Assembly (NCBI RefSeq): GCF_000969605.1
Contig: NZ_JZUE01000021.1
Location: forward strand, 1-64,000
Origin: Aquincola tertiaricarbonis
Lineage (GTDB): Bacteria; Pseudomonadota; Gammaproteobacteria; Burkholderiales; Burkholderiaceae_C
Length of the DNA stretch: 64,000 bases
Direction: 5' to 3'
Shown: one piece after another, positions 37,108 through 45,762 of the stretch
Position numbering within the stretch: position 1 is the stretch's first letter
How the letters are laid out: every line of letters starts with the position of its first letter
The notes under the pieces: generated by a model
What the model was told of the DNA's origin: nothing
The model's database searches: none
Seen by the model: only the letters and a program-made list of their open reading frames with translations
Translations under genes and position numbers: made by a program

Positions 37108-37989
37108 ATGGCCGGCAAGGACCTGCAGATCGATTGGCTGCGTGCGCTGGTGGCGGTGGTGGATGCGGGCTCGCTGTCGGCGGCGGCACCGCTGCTGCAC
37201 CGTTCGCAGTCGGCGGTGAGCACGCAGATCCAGAAGCTGGAAGACGTGGTGGGCCGGCCGCTGCTGCTGCGGGGCCCGCGCCACCTGGACCTGACGCCGG
37301 CCGGCACCGAGCTGCTGGCCTATGCGCGGCGGCTGCTGGCGCTGCATGGCGAGGCGCTGGGCGCGCTGACCGGCCCGGTGCTGCACGGCCGGGTGACGCT
37401 GGGCGTGCCCGACGACTATGCGGCCAGCTACCTCACGCCGGTGCTGCGCAGTTTCTGCAGCCTGCAGCCGGAGGTGGAGATCGCGCTGGTGTGCGAGCAG
37501 TCCACCGCGCTCATCCCGCAGGTGCAGCGTGGCGAGCTGGACGTGGCCCTGGTCTCGCGCGACCGCCCGCAGCGCGGCACGCTGCTGTTCGAGGAGCCGC
37601 TGGTGTGGGTGGGCGCGCCCAAGCAGGAAGCCTGGCGCCGTCATCCACTGCCGGTGGCCGCCTACGAGCCCGGCAGCCTGGCCCGGCGCGATGCCCTGGC
37701 CGCGCTGGCGGCGCAGCGGCGGGCCCACCGCATCGTCTACGCCAGCTCCAGCCTGGCCGGCCAGCTGGCCGCGGTGCACAGCGGCATGGCGGTGGCGGTG
37801 CTCACCCGCTGCAGCGTGCCGCCCGGCCTGCTGGTGCTGGGCGAGCGACACGGCCTGCCGCCGCTGCCGGCCATGCAGGTAGCGGTGCTGCGCAGCAAGG
37901 CCTCCCGTGGATCGGCCGCGGTGGATGCGCTGGAGCAGCAGGTGCTGCAAACACTTCGGCAGTCGACTGCCGCTGGCGCCGGCAACTGA
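37108..37989 (+). CDS. LysR-family transcriptional regulator
   Basis: The 293-residue LysR protein has HTH residues SLSAAAPLLHRSQSAVSTQI with QKLEDVVGRPLLLRGPRHLD following, then the effector domain (GRVTLGVPDDYAASYLTPVL). The start at 37108 has GGAGAG upstream and matches the normal N-terminal length. Divergent from the EamA transporter gene, which it probably controls together with itself. Confidence 0.9.
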   Translation: MAGKDLQIDWLRALVAVVDAGSLSAAAPLLHRSQSAVSTQIQKLEDVVGRPLLLRGPRHLDLTPAGTELLAYARRLLALHGEALGALTGPVLHGRVTLGVPDDYAASYLTPVLRSFCSLQPEVEIALVCEQSTALIPQVQRGELDVALVSRDRPQRGTLLFEEPLVWVGAPKQEAWRRHPLPVAAYEPGSLARRDALAALAAQRRAHRIVYASSSLAGQLAAVHSGMAVAVLTRCSVPPGLLVLGERHGLPPLPAMQVAVLRSKASRGSAAVDALEQQVLQTLRQSTAAGAGN

Positions 37990-37999
37990 GGCCGGCGCC
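37975..37999. terminator. Hairpin between convergent lysR and GDSL esterase genes
   Basis: GGCGCCGGC and GCCGGCGCC form a 9-bp perfect stem with a 7-base loop that contains the lysR stop codon. There is no T-run. It lies between two convergent genes and could act on both strands. Confidence 0.5.
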
Positions 38000-38017
38000 T
38001 GGTGCGAACGGAAGCGG

Positions 38018-39031
38018 TCAGCGCGCTGCCAGCAGCCGCTGCACCATGCCCATCGCGATCAAGCCATGCACCTGCGTGGTGGGGTGGGCCATGTCCCAGA
38101 ACAGCACCGGCGGCACCGGGGCGTCCAGCGGCACGTCCACGCAGTCCATGGGATTGAGGAAGAGGCAGCCCACGGCCGGCGAGTTGGGCGAGACCACCGC
38201 CAGCGCCGGCGGGCTGGCCGACAGCAGGCCGGCGGCCAGCAGCGCCTCGCCCAGCTTGAACACGTCCAGCGACACGATCTTCACGCCCGGCAGCGTGGCC
38301 GACAGCGTGGCCAGCTGCTGCGCCAGCAGCGCGTTGTGCGCCTTGGTGATCAGCGTCGATGCCTCGGCCTGGCCTTGCGAGCGGGCCAGGGGCGTCAGGC
38401 CCATGTCGGGCAGGTTGGGCACCAGGAAGCGGCGTGCGCCCTTGGCATGCAGCGCCTGGATGGCCAGCACCACGTTGCGCACCACCGGCTCGGGCGAGGT
38501 GGCGCCGTTGAAGGCGTAGTCGTTGCCGCCGCCCCAGACCACGTAGAGGCCGTCCGCGCGTGCACGGCGCGGGCCCAGCGCCTGCTGGAACAGGCCTACC
38601 TGTTCCAGCATCGTGGGCACCTTGCTGGGGTTGCCCGGCAGCAGCGGGCCGCCGGAGATCGCGCCGCCGAAGGCGAAGTTCACCGCGCCCACCGCCGGCA
38701 GCACCGGCTGTGCCAGGAAAGGCTGCAGATCGGCCGCCTTGGGCGGCCCCACGGCGCGCCACAGGTGCTCCACAGCCACCGGGCCGTTGGAGAAGCGGCC
38801 TTGCCAGTAGGTGGCGTGCGGCGACACGGAAGGCGGCAAGGCCGGCACCTGGCCCACGCGCTGGCTCAGCAGCAGGCTATTGCCGGTGTCGGAGAGGCTG
38901 TCGCCGAACACGAACAGGCTGGTGAACACCGGGCGGCCGCCTTCGGCCCGGGCCTGCGTGAGGGGTGCCAGCGTGGTGGCGCCCACGGCCAGCACGGCCG
39001 CGCACAGGCGAACGATCTTGCGGTACTGCAT
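38018..39031 (-). CDS. GDSL/SGNH-family esterase, exported
   Basis: The 337-residue protein has a signal peptide (MQYRKIVRLCAAVLAVGATT.. to TQARA). GDSL block I is SLFVFGDSLSDTGNS (nucleophile Ser), then NFAFGGA and VWGGGNDYAFNG. Block V is VLFWDMAHPTTQVH with the catalytic Asp and His. It resembles GDSL lipases/thermolabile haemolysin-type esterases. The start at 39031 has GAGGAG on the minus strand a few bases upstream. Confidence 0.9.
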   Translation of the reverse strand: MQYRKIVRLCAAVLAVGATTLAPLTQARAEGGRPVFTSLFVFGDSLSDTGNSLLLSQRVGQVPALPPSVSPHATYWQGRFSNGPVAVEHLWRAVGPPKAADLQPFLAQPVLPAVGAVNFAFGGAISGGPLLPGNPSKVPTMLEQVGLFQQALGPRRARADGLYVVWGGGNDYAFNGATSPEPVVRNVVLAIQALHAKGARRFLVPNLPDMGLTPLARSQGQAEASTLITKAHNALLAQQLATLSATLPGVKIVSLDVFKLGEALLAAGLLSASPPALAVVSPNSPAVGCLFLNPMDCVDVPLDAPVPPVLFWDMAHPTTQVHGLIAMGMVQRLLAAR

Positions 39032-39200
39032 GCAATCACTCCTCGGGGTTTCTTCTGGTCGCAGGCGATGCAGCCGCAGCGCCTGCCGCCCCGCTTCCAC
39101 CACGGGGCGGCGCGATGCTATGCCGGCGCGGCCGTGCAATCGGCATGCCGAACGCCGAGGTGGAGATTAGCCGTGGCCTTGACGCCAGGCCGCGCCGCGC

Positions 39201-40193
39201 TTACGCGCCGCTGCGGTCCGGCACGCCGTCGGCGTGGCGGCGGCGGTGCTGGCGCTTGCGTTCGTACATGCGTTCGTCGGCCTGGCGCAGCAGCAGCTGG
39301 CCGGCCAGGTAGCTGCCGGGGCCGGTCTCGCAGGCGCCGTGGCTCACGCTCAGGCCCAGCTGGTCGAAGGCCTGCAGCAGCCGCGGCAGGTAGCGCTGCT
39401 GCACCTGCGCCAGCGAGCAGTTGGGCAGCACCACCACGAACTCGTCGCCGCCGTAGCGGAAGCAGCAGTCCTCCAGCCGCGAGTTGTTCAGCAGCGCCAG
39501 GCCCACCTGGCGCAGCACCTCGTCGCCCCGCAGATGGCCGTGCTCGTCGTTGATGAGCTTGAAGTCGTCCACGTCCAGGAACACCACCGACACCGGCTCG
39601 TCGCGCCGCTGCGCGCTGCTGAGCATCCGCTCCAGCGTGGGCGTCAGGTGGCTGGCGTTGTACAGGCCGGTGAGCGGATCGGTGATCGCCCGCTGCTGCA
39701 GCGCATGGATGGCCGCATGCAGCGCCTGCACCTCGCCATGCGCGCGCAGTGCACCCAGCACCGCCAGCGGCAGCGCTTCCTCGTCGCGGCGCTCGGTCTC
39801 GGCCTCCAGGCAGGCATTGACGTCGTGCTCGGCCAGCGCCCGCCGCGCCGGCAGGCCGCACCGCGGGCCGGTACGCAGCACGATGCGCAGGCCGCGCTGG
39901 CCCATCACCTCGCGGATGTGGTCCACCAGCGCCAGGCCGGCTTGCGGCGTGTCCAGCGCCAGGTCGATCAGGGCGACCGCCATGTCCGGCACCGCGCGCA
40001 GCAGCTGGCGGGCCTCGGCTGCGCTGGTGGTGGCATGCAGCTGCAGCCGCCGGCCGAGGAAATGCAGGCCGTGCAGTGCCTGCGCGGTGCGGGCGAGGCC
40101 GGCCGGCCCTTCGGCCACCGCCAGCACCTGCCACGGCGCGGCTGGCGGGGCGGAGTGGCAGGAAGCCGGTTGGCCGGCGGCGTGCTGGAGCAT
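39201..40193 (-). CDS. Diguanylate cyclase with receiver-like N-terminus
   Basis: The 330-residue protein has an N-terminal CheY-like domain (about 20-140; Asp in VALIDLAL is a possible phosphoacceptor). A GGDEF domain follows (about 165-315): DPLTGLYNASHL, VVFLDVDDFKLINDEHGHLR and the active loop RYGGDEF. The intact GGDEF motif predicts c-di-GMP synthesis. The RxxD inhibitory site is not obvious. The upstream region has a weak sigma-28-like promoter, which would link it to motility. Confidence 0.9.
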   Translation of the reverse strand: MLQHAAGQPASCHSAPPAAPWQVLAVAEGPAGLARTAQALHGLHFLGRRLQLHATTSAAEARQLLRAVPDMAVALIDLALDTPQAGLALVDHIREVMGQRGLRIVLRTGPRCGLPARRALAEHDVNACLEAETERRDEEALPLAVLGALRAHGEVQALHAAIHALQQRAITDPLTGLYNASHLTPTLERMLSSAQRRDEPVSVVFLDVDDFKLINDEHGHLRGDEVLRQVGLALLNNSRLEDCCFRYGGDEFVVVLPNCSLAQVQQRYLPRLLQAFDQLGLSVSHGACETGPGSYLAGQLLLRQADERMYERKRQHRRRHADGVPDRSGA

Positions 40194-40252
40194 GGCGGAG
40201 GAAAGGGAGCTGGCGGGATGGCATCGATGACGCCTGCTGCGCCACGCCTATC

Positions 40253-40279
40253 ACTTCGGAGCATTTGCTTGCAACTTGA
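40253..40279 (-). promoter_or_regulatory. Weak sigma-28-like promoter of diguanylate cyclase gene
   Basis: On the minus strand TCAA - 15 bases - TCCGAAGT. The -35 side (TCAAGTT) is good and the -10 side keeps only CCGA. It lies about 60 bases before the start codon. Weaker than the chemoreceptor promoters in this window. Confidence 0.35.
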
Positions 40280-40381
40280 GCCCGCGGCCGCTGTAGGCCG
40301 GCTCCGACAGCGACTCAGGGTGCCCAGGCCTCTTGGCCGCCCGCCCGCCTGCGCTCTACTCGGGGGTACACGGAGAACACC

Positions 40382-41041
40382 ATGGCCCTGCCCCGAACCC
40401 AACAACCGCCGGTCACCGGCACCGCGCGGCCCCGGCACTTCTCGATGATCCGGGACTTCCACCTGGCCGACCTCTTCACGCTGGCCAATGCGGCCTGCGG
40501 CGTCGCCTCGGTGCTGCTGGCCATGCGCTACCTGCTCACGCGCGACGTGTCCGATTTCTGGTGGGCCGCGGCCATGGCGCCGGCCGCGCTGGTGTTCGAC
40601 GTGCTGGACGGCCGCATCGCGCGCTGGCGGCAGCAGTCCTCCATCCTGGGCCGCGAACTCGATTCGCTGGCCGACGTGATCTCGTTCGGCGTCGGCCCGG
40701 CCACGCTCGCCTTCGCGGCCGGCCTGCAGGGCGGCTGGGACGCGGTGGCGCTGATCTACTTCGTGTGCTGCGGCGTCAGCCGGCTGGCCCGCTACAACGT
40801 CACGGCCGAGACCCTGTCCGCCGGCGGCGACAAGGTGGCCTATTTCGAAGGCACGCCGATTCCCACCAGCGTGTCGCTCACCGCCGTGCTGGCGGTGGCC
40901 ATGTGGCAGGGCGCGGTGGGTGAGGCCCTGTGGGGCGGCGCCTGGCAGCTGGGCCCCTGGGTGCTGCATCCGCTGGCGCTGCTGTTCGTGCTGTCGGGCA
41001 CCCTGATGGCCAGCAAGACGCTGCGCATCCCCAAGCTGTAG
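40382..41041 (+). CDS. pssA: CDP-diacylglycerol-serine O-phosphatidyltransferase
   Basis: The 219-residue multi-pass membrane enzyme of the CDP-alcohol phosphatidyltransferase family has the signature DGRIARWRQQSSILGRELDS then LAD, fitting DGx2ARx8Gx3Dx3D. The N-terminal RDFHLADLFTLANAACGVAS and the length fit the PssA subclass II. It makes phosphatidylserine, the precursor of phosphatidylethanolamine. The start has CGGAGA upstream. Confidence 0.88.
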   Translation: MALPRTQQPPVTGTARPRHFSMIRDFHLADLFTLANAACGVASVLLAMRYLLTRDVSDFWWAAAMAPAALVFDVLDGRIARWRQQSSILGRELDSLADVISFGVGPATLAFAAGLQGGWDAVALIYFVCCGVSRLARYNVTAETLSAGGDKVAYFEGTPIPTSVSLTAVLAVAMWQGAVGEALWGGAWQLGPWVLHPLALLFVLSGTLMASKTLRIPKL

Positions 41042-41086
41042 GCGCCGATGCGCGTGCGCCCGGCGCCGCGGCGCAGCCTGCCGGCT

Positions 41087-42655
41087 TCAGGCCAGCGCGT
41101 GGCCGGCCGAGCGCTGCACCCGGAAGGCGCCCACCACCTCGGTCAGGCGCTGTGTCTGCTCGCGCAGCGAGGAGGTGGCGGCCGCCGACTGCTCCACCAG
41201 CGCCGCGTTCTGCTGCGTCATCTGGTCGAGATTGGCCACCGCCTGGTTCACCTCGCCGATGCCCATGCGCTGCTCGTCCGAGGCCTGGGCGATGCTGGCG
41301 ATCAGCTGGTTCACCCGCTGCACGCTGTCGACGATCTGCGTCATCGCCTCGCCGGTCTCGCCCACCAGCGCGGCACCCGATTCCACCTGCACCACGCTGT
41401 TGCCGATCAGGCTCTTGATCTCCTTGGCCGCCTCGGCCGAGCGCTGCGCCAGGCTGCGCACCTCGGAGGCCACCACCGCGAAGCCGCGGCCCTGCTCGCC
41501 GGCGCGGGCCGCCTCCACCGCGGCGTTCAGCGCCAGGATGTTGGTCTGGAAGGCGATGCCGTCGATGGTGCCGATGATGTCGGCGATCTTCTTCGACGAC
41601 TCGGTGATGTCCTGCATGCTGCGCACCACCTGCGACACCACCTGCCCGCCGCGCTCGGCCGCGCCGGCCGCGGTGCCGGCCAGGCGGTTGGCCTCGCGGG
41701 CGGTGTCGGCGGCGTGGCCCACGGTGGTGGTGATCTCCTCCATGCTGGAGGCGGTCTGCTGCAGGTTGGAGGCGGTCTGCTCGGTGCGGGCGCTCAGGTC
41801 GTGGTTGCCGGTGGCGATCTCGCCGGAGGCGGTGTTCACCGATTCCACGCCGTGGCGCACCTCGTCCACCAGCTTGCGCAGGCGCAGCGTCATCGCGCCC
41901 AGCGCAGCCAGCAGCTGGCCGGTCTCGTCGCGCCCGCCGGCGGGCACCTCGCGGCTCAGGTCGCCCTCGGCGATGGCCTGTGCCACCTGCACCGCCTGGC
42001 CCAGCGGCTGGCGGATGCCGCGCACCACGCGGGACATCCACAGCAGGCTCAGCACGCACACCGCCAGCATCACCGCGCCGCCCACCCACTGGGCTTGGCG
42101 CTCGGCCGCCTGCGCCTGGGCCAGGGCCGCGTCGCGCTGGCGGCCCTGCAGTTCCACGAACGCGGTCAGCGCATCCAGGTAGCTGGTGATGGCGGTGGCG
42201 AATTCACCGTCGACGAAGGCCACGGTGGCCGTGCTGTCGCCGGCATCGCGCAGCGCCGCGCCTTTCTTCAGCAGCGCCAGCACCACGGTGCGGCGCTCGG
42301 CCACGGTGGCCAGCGCCTCCTTGTCGGCCGGCGTGACGGCCTGGGCGCTGATGCGCTTTTGCAGCACCGAGATCTCGGCGATGCCTTGCTTGAGCTTCTC
42401 CGCGAACGCCGCCTTGATGATGGGATCGGCATTCACGGTGGTGGCGATCACGCGCTGCGTGTTCGTCTCGGTCATGCCGCGCCAGCGCACCGCGTCGGTG
42501 ATGAGCTGCTCATGGTGGCCCATGCGCGCCATGGCATCGTGGTGGGCACGGGCGGTGTGCCACTGCACGCCGGCCGACGCCAGCAGCATGCACACCAGGA
42601 TGAGCAGCGTGGCGCCCCACAGCTTGCGGGAGACAGGGATGTCGTCGAACTTCAT
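41087..42655 (-). CDS. Methyl-accepting chemotaxis protein
   Basis: The 522-residue chemoreceptor has TM1 at about residues 11-30 and a periplasmic four-helix bundle. TM2 lies at about 190-210 (VGGAVMLAVCVLSLLWMSRV), followed by HAMP and a signalling domain with the core [20 protein letters not shown]. The start at 42655 (MKFDDIPVSRKLWG) is the normal N-terminus of this Tar-like family; ATG 42679 is also in frame. A sigma-28-like promoter lies just upstream. The ligand is unknown. Confidence 0.93.
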   Translation of the reverse strand: MKFDDIPVSRKLWGATLLILVCMLLASAGVQWHTARAHHDAMARMGHHEQLITDAVRWRGMTETNTQRVIATTVNADPIIKAAFAEKLKQGIAEISVLQKRISAQAVTPADKEALATVAERRTVVLALLKKGAALRDAGDSTATVAFVDGEFATAITSYLDALTAFVELQGRQRDAALAQAQAAERQAQWVGGAVMLAVCVLSLLWMSRVVRGIRQPLGQAVQVAQAIAEGDLSREVPAGGRDETGQLLAALGAMTLRLRKLVDEVRHGVESVNTASGEIATGNHDLSARTEQTASNLQQTASSMEEITTTVGHAADTAREANRLAGTAAGAAERGGQVVSQVVRSMQDITESSKKIADIIGTIDGIAFQTNILALNAAVEAARAGEQGRGFAVVASEVRSLAQRSAEAAKEIKSLIGNSVVQVESGAALVGETGEAMTQIVDSVQRVNQLIASIAQASDEQRMGIGEVNQAVANLDQMTQQNAALVEQSAAATSSLREQTQRLTEVVGAFRVQRSAGHALA

Positions 42656-42697
42656 GACGTACAGCGAACCGAATCGCAAAAATCAGGGCCTGCGCTG

Positions 42698-42724
42698 CTA
42701 TCGGTTGCGCCACGCGGCAACTGA
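42698..42724 (-). promoter_or_regulatory. Sigma-28-like promoter of chemoreceptor gene
   Basis: Minus strand TCAG - 15 bases - ACCGATAG, about 43 bases before the start codon. The -10 side keeps CCGATA; the -35 side is weaker than in the other two chemoreceptor promoters. Confidence 0.5.
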
Positions 42725-42754
42725 AACGCTGTTGCATCTGGGCGGAGTGCGGGC

Positions 42755-44317
42755 ATGACCGCCGGCGCCCTGGTCATCGTGCTGGGCGACCAACTCGACC
42801 TGCAGGCCGCGGCCTTCGACGGCTTCGACCCGGCGCACGACACCGTGTTCATGGCCGAGGTGCCGCAGGAGTCCACCCATGTGTGGTCCACCCAGCCCCG
42901 CATCGCCATGTTCCTCGCCGCGATGCGGCACTTCGCCCAGGCGCTGCGCGAGGCCGGCCGGCCGCTGCACTACGTGCGGCTGGACGACGACGGCAACCGC
43001 GGCACGCTGGCGGCCGAACTGCAGGCGGCCATCGCCCGGCTGCAGCCCGAGCGGCTGGTGATGACCGCGCCCGGCGACTGGCGGGTGTACCAGGCGCTGC
43101 GCGAGGTGGCCGCCGCCGCCGGCCTGCCGCTGGACGTGCGGGACGACCGGCACTTCTATGCCACCGTGCGTGAATTCGCCGCCCATGCCCGCGGCCGCCG
43201 CAGCCTGCGGCTGGAGTACTGGTACCGCGAGCTGCGCCAGCGCCACCAGGTGCTGATGGCGCCCGATGGCGTGCAGCCGGCCGGCGGCGCTTGGAACTTC
43301 GACGCCGCCAACCGCGAGGCCTTCGGCAGCGCGGGCCCGCCGCTGGATGCCACGCGGCTGGCGTTCGAGCCCGATGCGCTCACGCGCCAGGTGCTGGCGC
43401 TGGTGCGGCAGCGCTTTGCCGAGCATGCCGGCCAGCTCGACAGTTTTGCCTGGCCGGTGAACCGTGCGCAGGCGCTGCAGGCGCTGGCGCACTTCATTGC
43501 GCACCGGCTGCCGCACTTCGGCCGCTGGCAGGACGCCATGTGGCCCGGCGAGCCGTGGCTCTTCCATTCGCAGATCTCGGCCGCGCTCAACCTCAAGCTG
43601 CTCAACCCGCGGGAAGTGGTGGCCGCCGCCGAAGCCGCATGGCATGCCGGCGATGCGCCGCTGCCGGCCGTGGAAGGCTTCATCCGCCAGGTGCTGGGCT
43701 GGCGCGAATACGTGCGCGGCATCTACTGGACGCGCATGCCCGGCTACCTGCAGCACAACGCGCTGGGCGCCACCCACGACCTGCCGGCCTGGTACTGGAC
43801 CGGCGACACCGACATGGCCTGCCTGCGCGACGCCATCGTGCAGACGCTGCAGCACGGCTATGCCCACCACATCCAGCGGCTGATGGTCACCGGCCTGTAT
43901 GCGCTGCTGCACGGCGTGCAGCCGCAGCAGGTGCATGCCTGGTACCTCGCGGTGTACGTGGACGCGGTGGAATGGGTGGAGCTGCCCAACACCCTGGGCA
44001 TGAGCCAGTTTGCCGACGGCGGCCTGATGGGCAGCAAGCCCTACGTGGCCACCGGCCGCTACATCGAGCGCATGAGCAGCGGCAGCCTGTGCGCGCGCTG
44101 CCGCTTCCGTCCCGGCGAGCGGGTGGGCGAGCAGGCCTGCCCCTTCACCACGCTGTACTGGGACTTTCTCGGCCGCCACGAGGCGCTGCTGGCCGGCAAC
44201 CGGCGCATGGCCATGCAGCTGAAGAATCTGCGGCGGCTGGACGATGTCCAGCGCCAGGCCATCGCCGAACGGGCCCACGCGGTGCGCCAGCCGGGCTTTG
44301 CATCGCCGCACCGGTGA
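42755..44317 (+). CDS. FeS-type bacterial photolyase/cryptochrome (PhrB-like)
   Basis: The 520-residue protein belongs to the iron-sulfur bacterial cryptochrome/photolyase group, known from the Agrobacterium (6-4) photolyase PhrB. It has the N-terminal domain LVIVLGDQLDLQAAAF ... TVFMAEVPQES, and FIRQVLGWREYVRGIYW in the FAD domain. The cysteines for a [4Fe-4S] cluster are one in DMACLRDA and three in SLCARC and GEQACPF (Cx2Cx12C). Predicted to repair UV lesions or sense blue light. It is divergent from the chemoreceptor gene upstream. Confidence 0.92.
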   Translation: MTAGALVIVLGDQLDLQAAAFDGFDPAHDTVFMAEVPQESTHVWSTQPRIAMFLAAMRHFAQALREAGRPLHYVRLDDDGNRGTLAAELQAAIARLQPERLVMTAPGDWRVYQALREVAAAAGLPLDVRDDRHFYATVREFAAHARGRRSLRLEYWYRELRQRHQVLMAPDGVQPAGGAWNFDAANREAFGSAGPPLDATRLAFEPDALTRQVLALVRQRFAEHAGQLDSFAWPVNRAQALQALAHFIAHRLPHFGRWQDAMWPGEPWLFHSQISAALNLKLLNPREVVAAAEAAWHAGDAPLPAVEGFIRQVLGWREYVRGIYWTRMPGYLQHNALGATHDLPAWYWTGDTDMACLRDAIVQTLQHGYAHHIQRLMVTGLYALLHGVQPQQVHAWYLAVYVDAVEWVELPNTLGMSQFADGGLMGSKPYVATGRYIERMSSGSLCARCRFRPGERVGEQACPFTTLYWDFLGRHEALLAGNRRMAMQLKNLRRLDDVQRQAIAERAHAVRQPGFASPHR

Positions 44318-44334
44318 CAAGGGCTTGCGGTCAA

Positions 44335-44354
44335 CATATGATTGTCGTCATATG
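44335..44354. promoter_or_regulatory. TetR operator candidate (copy 1)
   Basis: CATATGA-TTGTCG-TCATATG is a perfect 7-bp inverted repeat whose right end covers the tetR start codon (44352). A second, 14-of-20 matching copy lies before the SDR gene at 44990-45009. Confidence 0.6.
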
Positions 44355-44933
44355 AACGAGAAGACAGCCCGCCGCGAAGCCACGCATGAACGCATCGTGG
44401 ACACCGCCGCCCGTGCTATCCGCCGTGCGGGGTACCACGGCATCGGCGTGGCCGACATCATGAAGGAGGCCGGCCTGACCCATGGCGGCTTCTATGCCCA
44501 CTTCGCTTCCCGCAATGCCATGCTGGCCGAGGCCGTCGAGCGGGCGGGCCAGCAGAGCGCCGAGCGCCTGGCCACCCACACCGCCCGCCGCCGCGCCCGT
44601 GGCGCCAGCCCGCTGCGCGCGCTGATCGAGGTGTACCTGGCCGATGCCCACCTGGGCGCCTGCGAGGAGGGCTGCCCGGTGGCCGCGCTGGTGGGCGAGA
44701 TGCCGCGCCAGCCCGACGAAGTGCGCCAAGCCTCGGCTGCGCGGGTGCAGAAGTTGATCGCCAACGTGGCCGCCGCGCTGCCCGAAGGCGCGCCGGCCGA
44801 GCGGGCGCCGGCCATCGCCGCGGCCCTGGTGGGCGCGCTGCAGCTGGCCCGCGCGCTGGGTGACAACGCCCAGGGCCGCGCGGTGCTGGCCGCCACCCGC
44901 AAGGCGCTGATCGAGGACAACGACCAGCCCTGA
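44352..44933 (+). CDS. TetR-family regulator
   Basis: The 193-residue regulator has the HTH at about 12-58 (AARAIRRAGYHGIGVADIMK then EAGLTHGGFYAHFASRNAML). The C-terminal domain contains LGACEEGCPVAALVGEMPRQ, with a Cys pair seen in TetR regulators of this type. The start at 44352 lies inside a palindrome, so the repressor would block its own translation start region. Its transcript ends in a strong terminator before the SDR gene, and both promoters carry a similar operator. Confidence 0.9.
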   Translation: MNEKTARREATHERIVDTAARAIRRAGYHGIGVADIMKEAGLTHGGFYAHFASRNAMLAEAVERAGQQSAERLATHTARRRARGASPLRALIEVYLADAHLGACEEGCPVAALVGEMPRQPDEVRQASAARVQKLIANVAAALPEGAPAERAPAIAAALVGALQLARALGDNAQGRAVLAATRKALIEDNDQP

Positions 44934-44947
44934 TGCCTTTCCTGCCG

Positions 44948-44978
44948 GGCCGTGCGGCGCGTCACCGCACGGCCTTTT
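44948..44978 (+). terminator. Intrinsic terminator after tetR
   Basis: GGCCGTGCGG (44948-44957) and CCGCACGGCC (44965-44974) form a 10-bp perfect stem with a 7-base loop followed by TTTT. Confidence 0.85.
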
Positions 44979-44989
44979 GTTGGACCCGG

Positions 44990-45009
44990 AATATGACGCT
45001 CATCATACG
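44990..45009. promoter_or_regulatory. TetR operator candidate (copy 2)
   Basis: AATATGACGCTCATCATACG matches the tetR-start palindrome at 14 of 20 positions, keeping ATATGA and TCATA. It lies 14 bases before the SDR start. Confidence 0.5.
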
Positions 45010-45023
45010 ATTGCGAGCCTGAC

Positions 45024-45743
45024 ATGAACTTCGAACGACTGATCAAGGATGCCGTGGTGCTGATCACCGGTGCCAACCGCGGCCTGGGCCGCGCCCTGGC
45101 GCAGGAAGCGCTGCGGCGCGGCGCGCGCAAGGTGTATGCGGCCGCACGCGACGTCCGGAGCGTGACGCTGGAAGGCGTGGTGCCGGTGCAGCTGGACGTC
45201 ACCCATGCGGCCGACGTGCAGCTGGCCGCCGAGCGCTGCCGCGACGTCACCCTGCTGGTCAACAACGCCGGCATCGCACGGGTGGGCGGCTTCCTGGCGG
45301 CGGAGGCGGAGCTGCATGCCCGCGACCTGCTGGAGACCAACTACTTCGGCCCGCTGCGCATGGCCCAGGCCTTTGCGCCGGTGCTGGCCGCCAACGGCGG
45401 CGGCGCGCTGTTGAACGTGCTGTCCGTCGCCAGCTGGATGCCTTCCACGCTGCTGGCGGCCTATGCGGCCAGCAAGAGCGCCGCCTGGTCGCTGACCAAC
45501 ACCCTGCGCCAGGAACTGGCCGGCCAGGGCACGCTGGTCACCGGCCTGCACGTGGGCTTCATCGACACCGACCTGACCCACGGCTTCGACGTGCCCAAGG
45601 TCACGCCGCAGGCGGTGGCGCAACTGGCCCTGGCCGGCGTGGAAGCCGGCGCGGCCGAGGTGCTGGCCGACGACATCACCCGCCAGCTGAAGGCGGGGCT
45701 CTCGGCCCCGCAGGCGCCCTACCTGCTGGCCGCCGCCCGCTGA
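45024..45743 (+). CDS. Short-chain dehydrogenase/reductase (SDR)
   Basis: The 239-residue classical SDR has a nucleotide-binding site TGANRGLG (residues about 15-22), NNAG at about 80, catalytic Ser in LSVASWMPSTL and YAASKSA with the active Tyr and Lys. It probably uses NADP(H); the substrate is unknown. It stands alone behind a promoter with a TetR operator, so it is likely de-repressed by a ligand, perhaps a toxic carbonyl or quinone. That last idea is inference. Confidence 0.9.
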   Translation: MNFERLIKDAVVLITGANRGLGRALAQEALRRGARKVYAAARDVRSVTLEGVVPVQLDVTHAADVQLAAERCRDVTLLVNNAGIARVGGFLAAEAELHARDLLETNYFGPLRMAQAFAPVLAANGGGALLNVLSVASWMPSTLLAAYAASKSAAWSLTNTLRQELAGQGTLVTGLHVGFIDTDLTHGFDVPKVTPQAVAQLALAGVEAGAAEVLADDITRQLKAGLSAPQAPYLLAAAR

Positions 45744-45762
45744 GGGCGCGCCGTCCGCCGGC

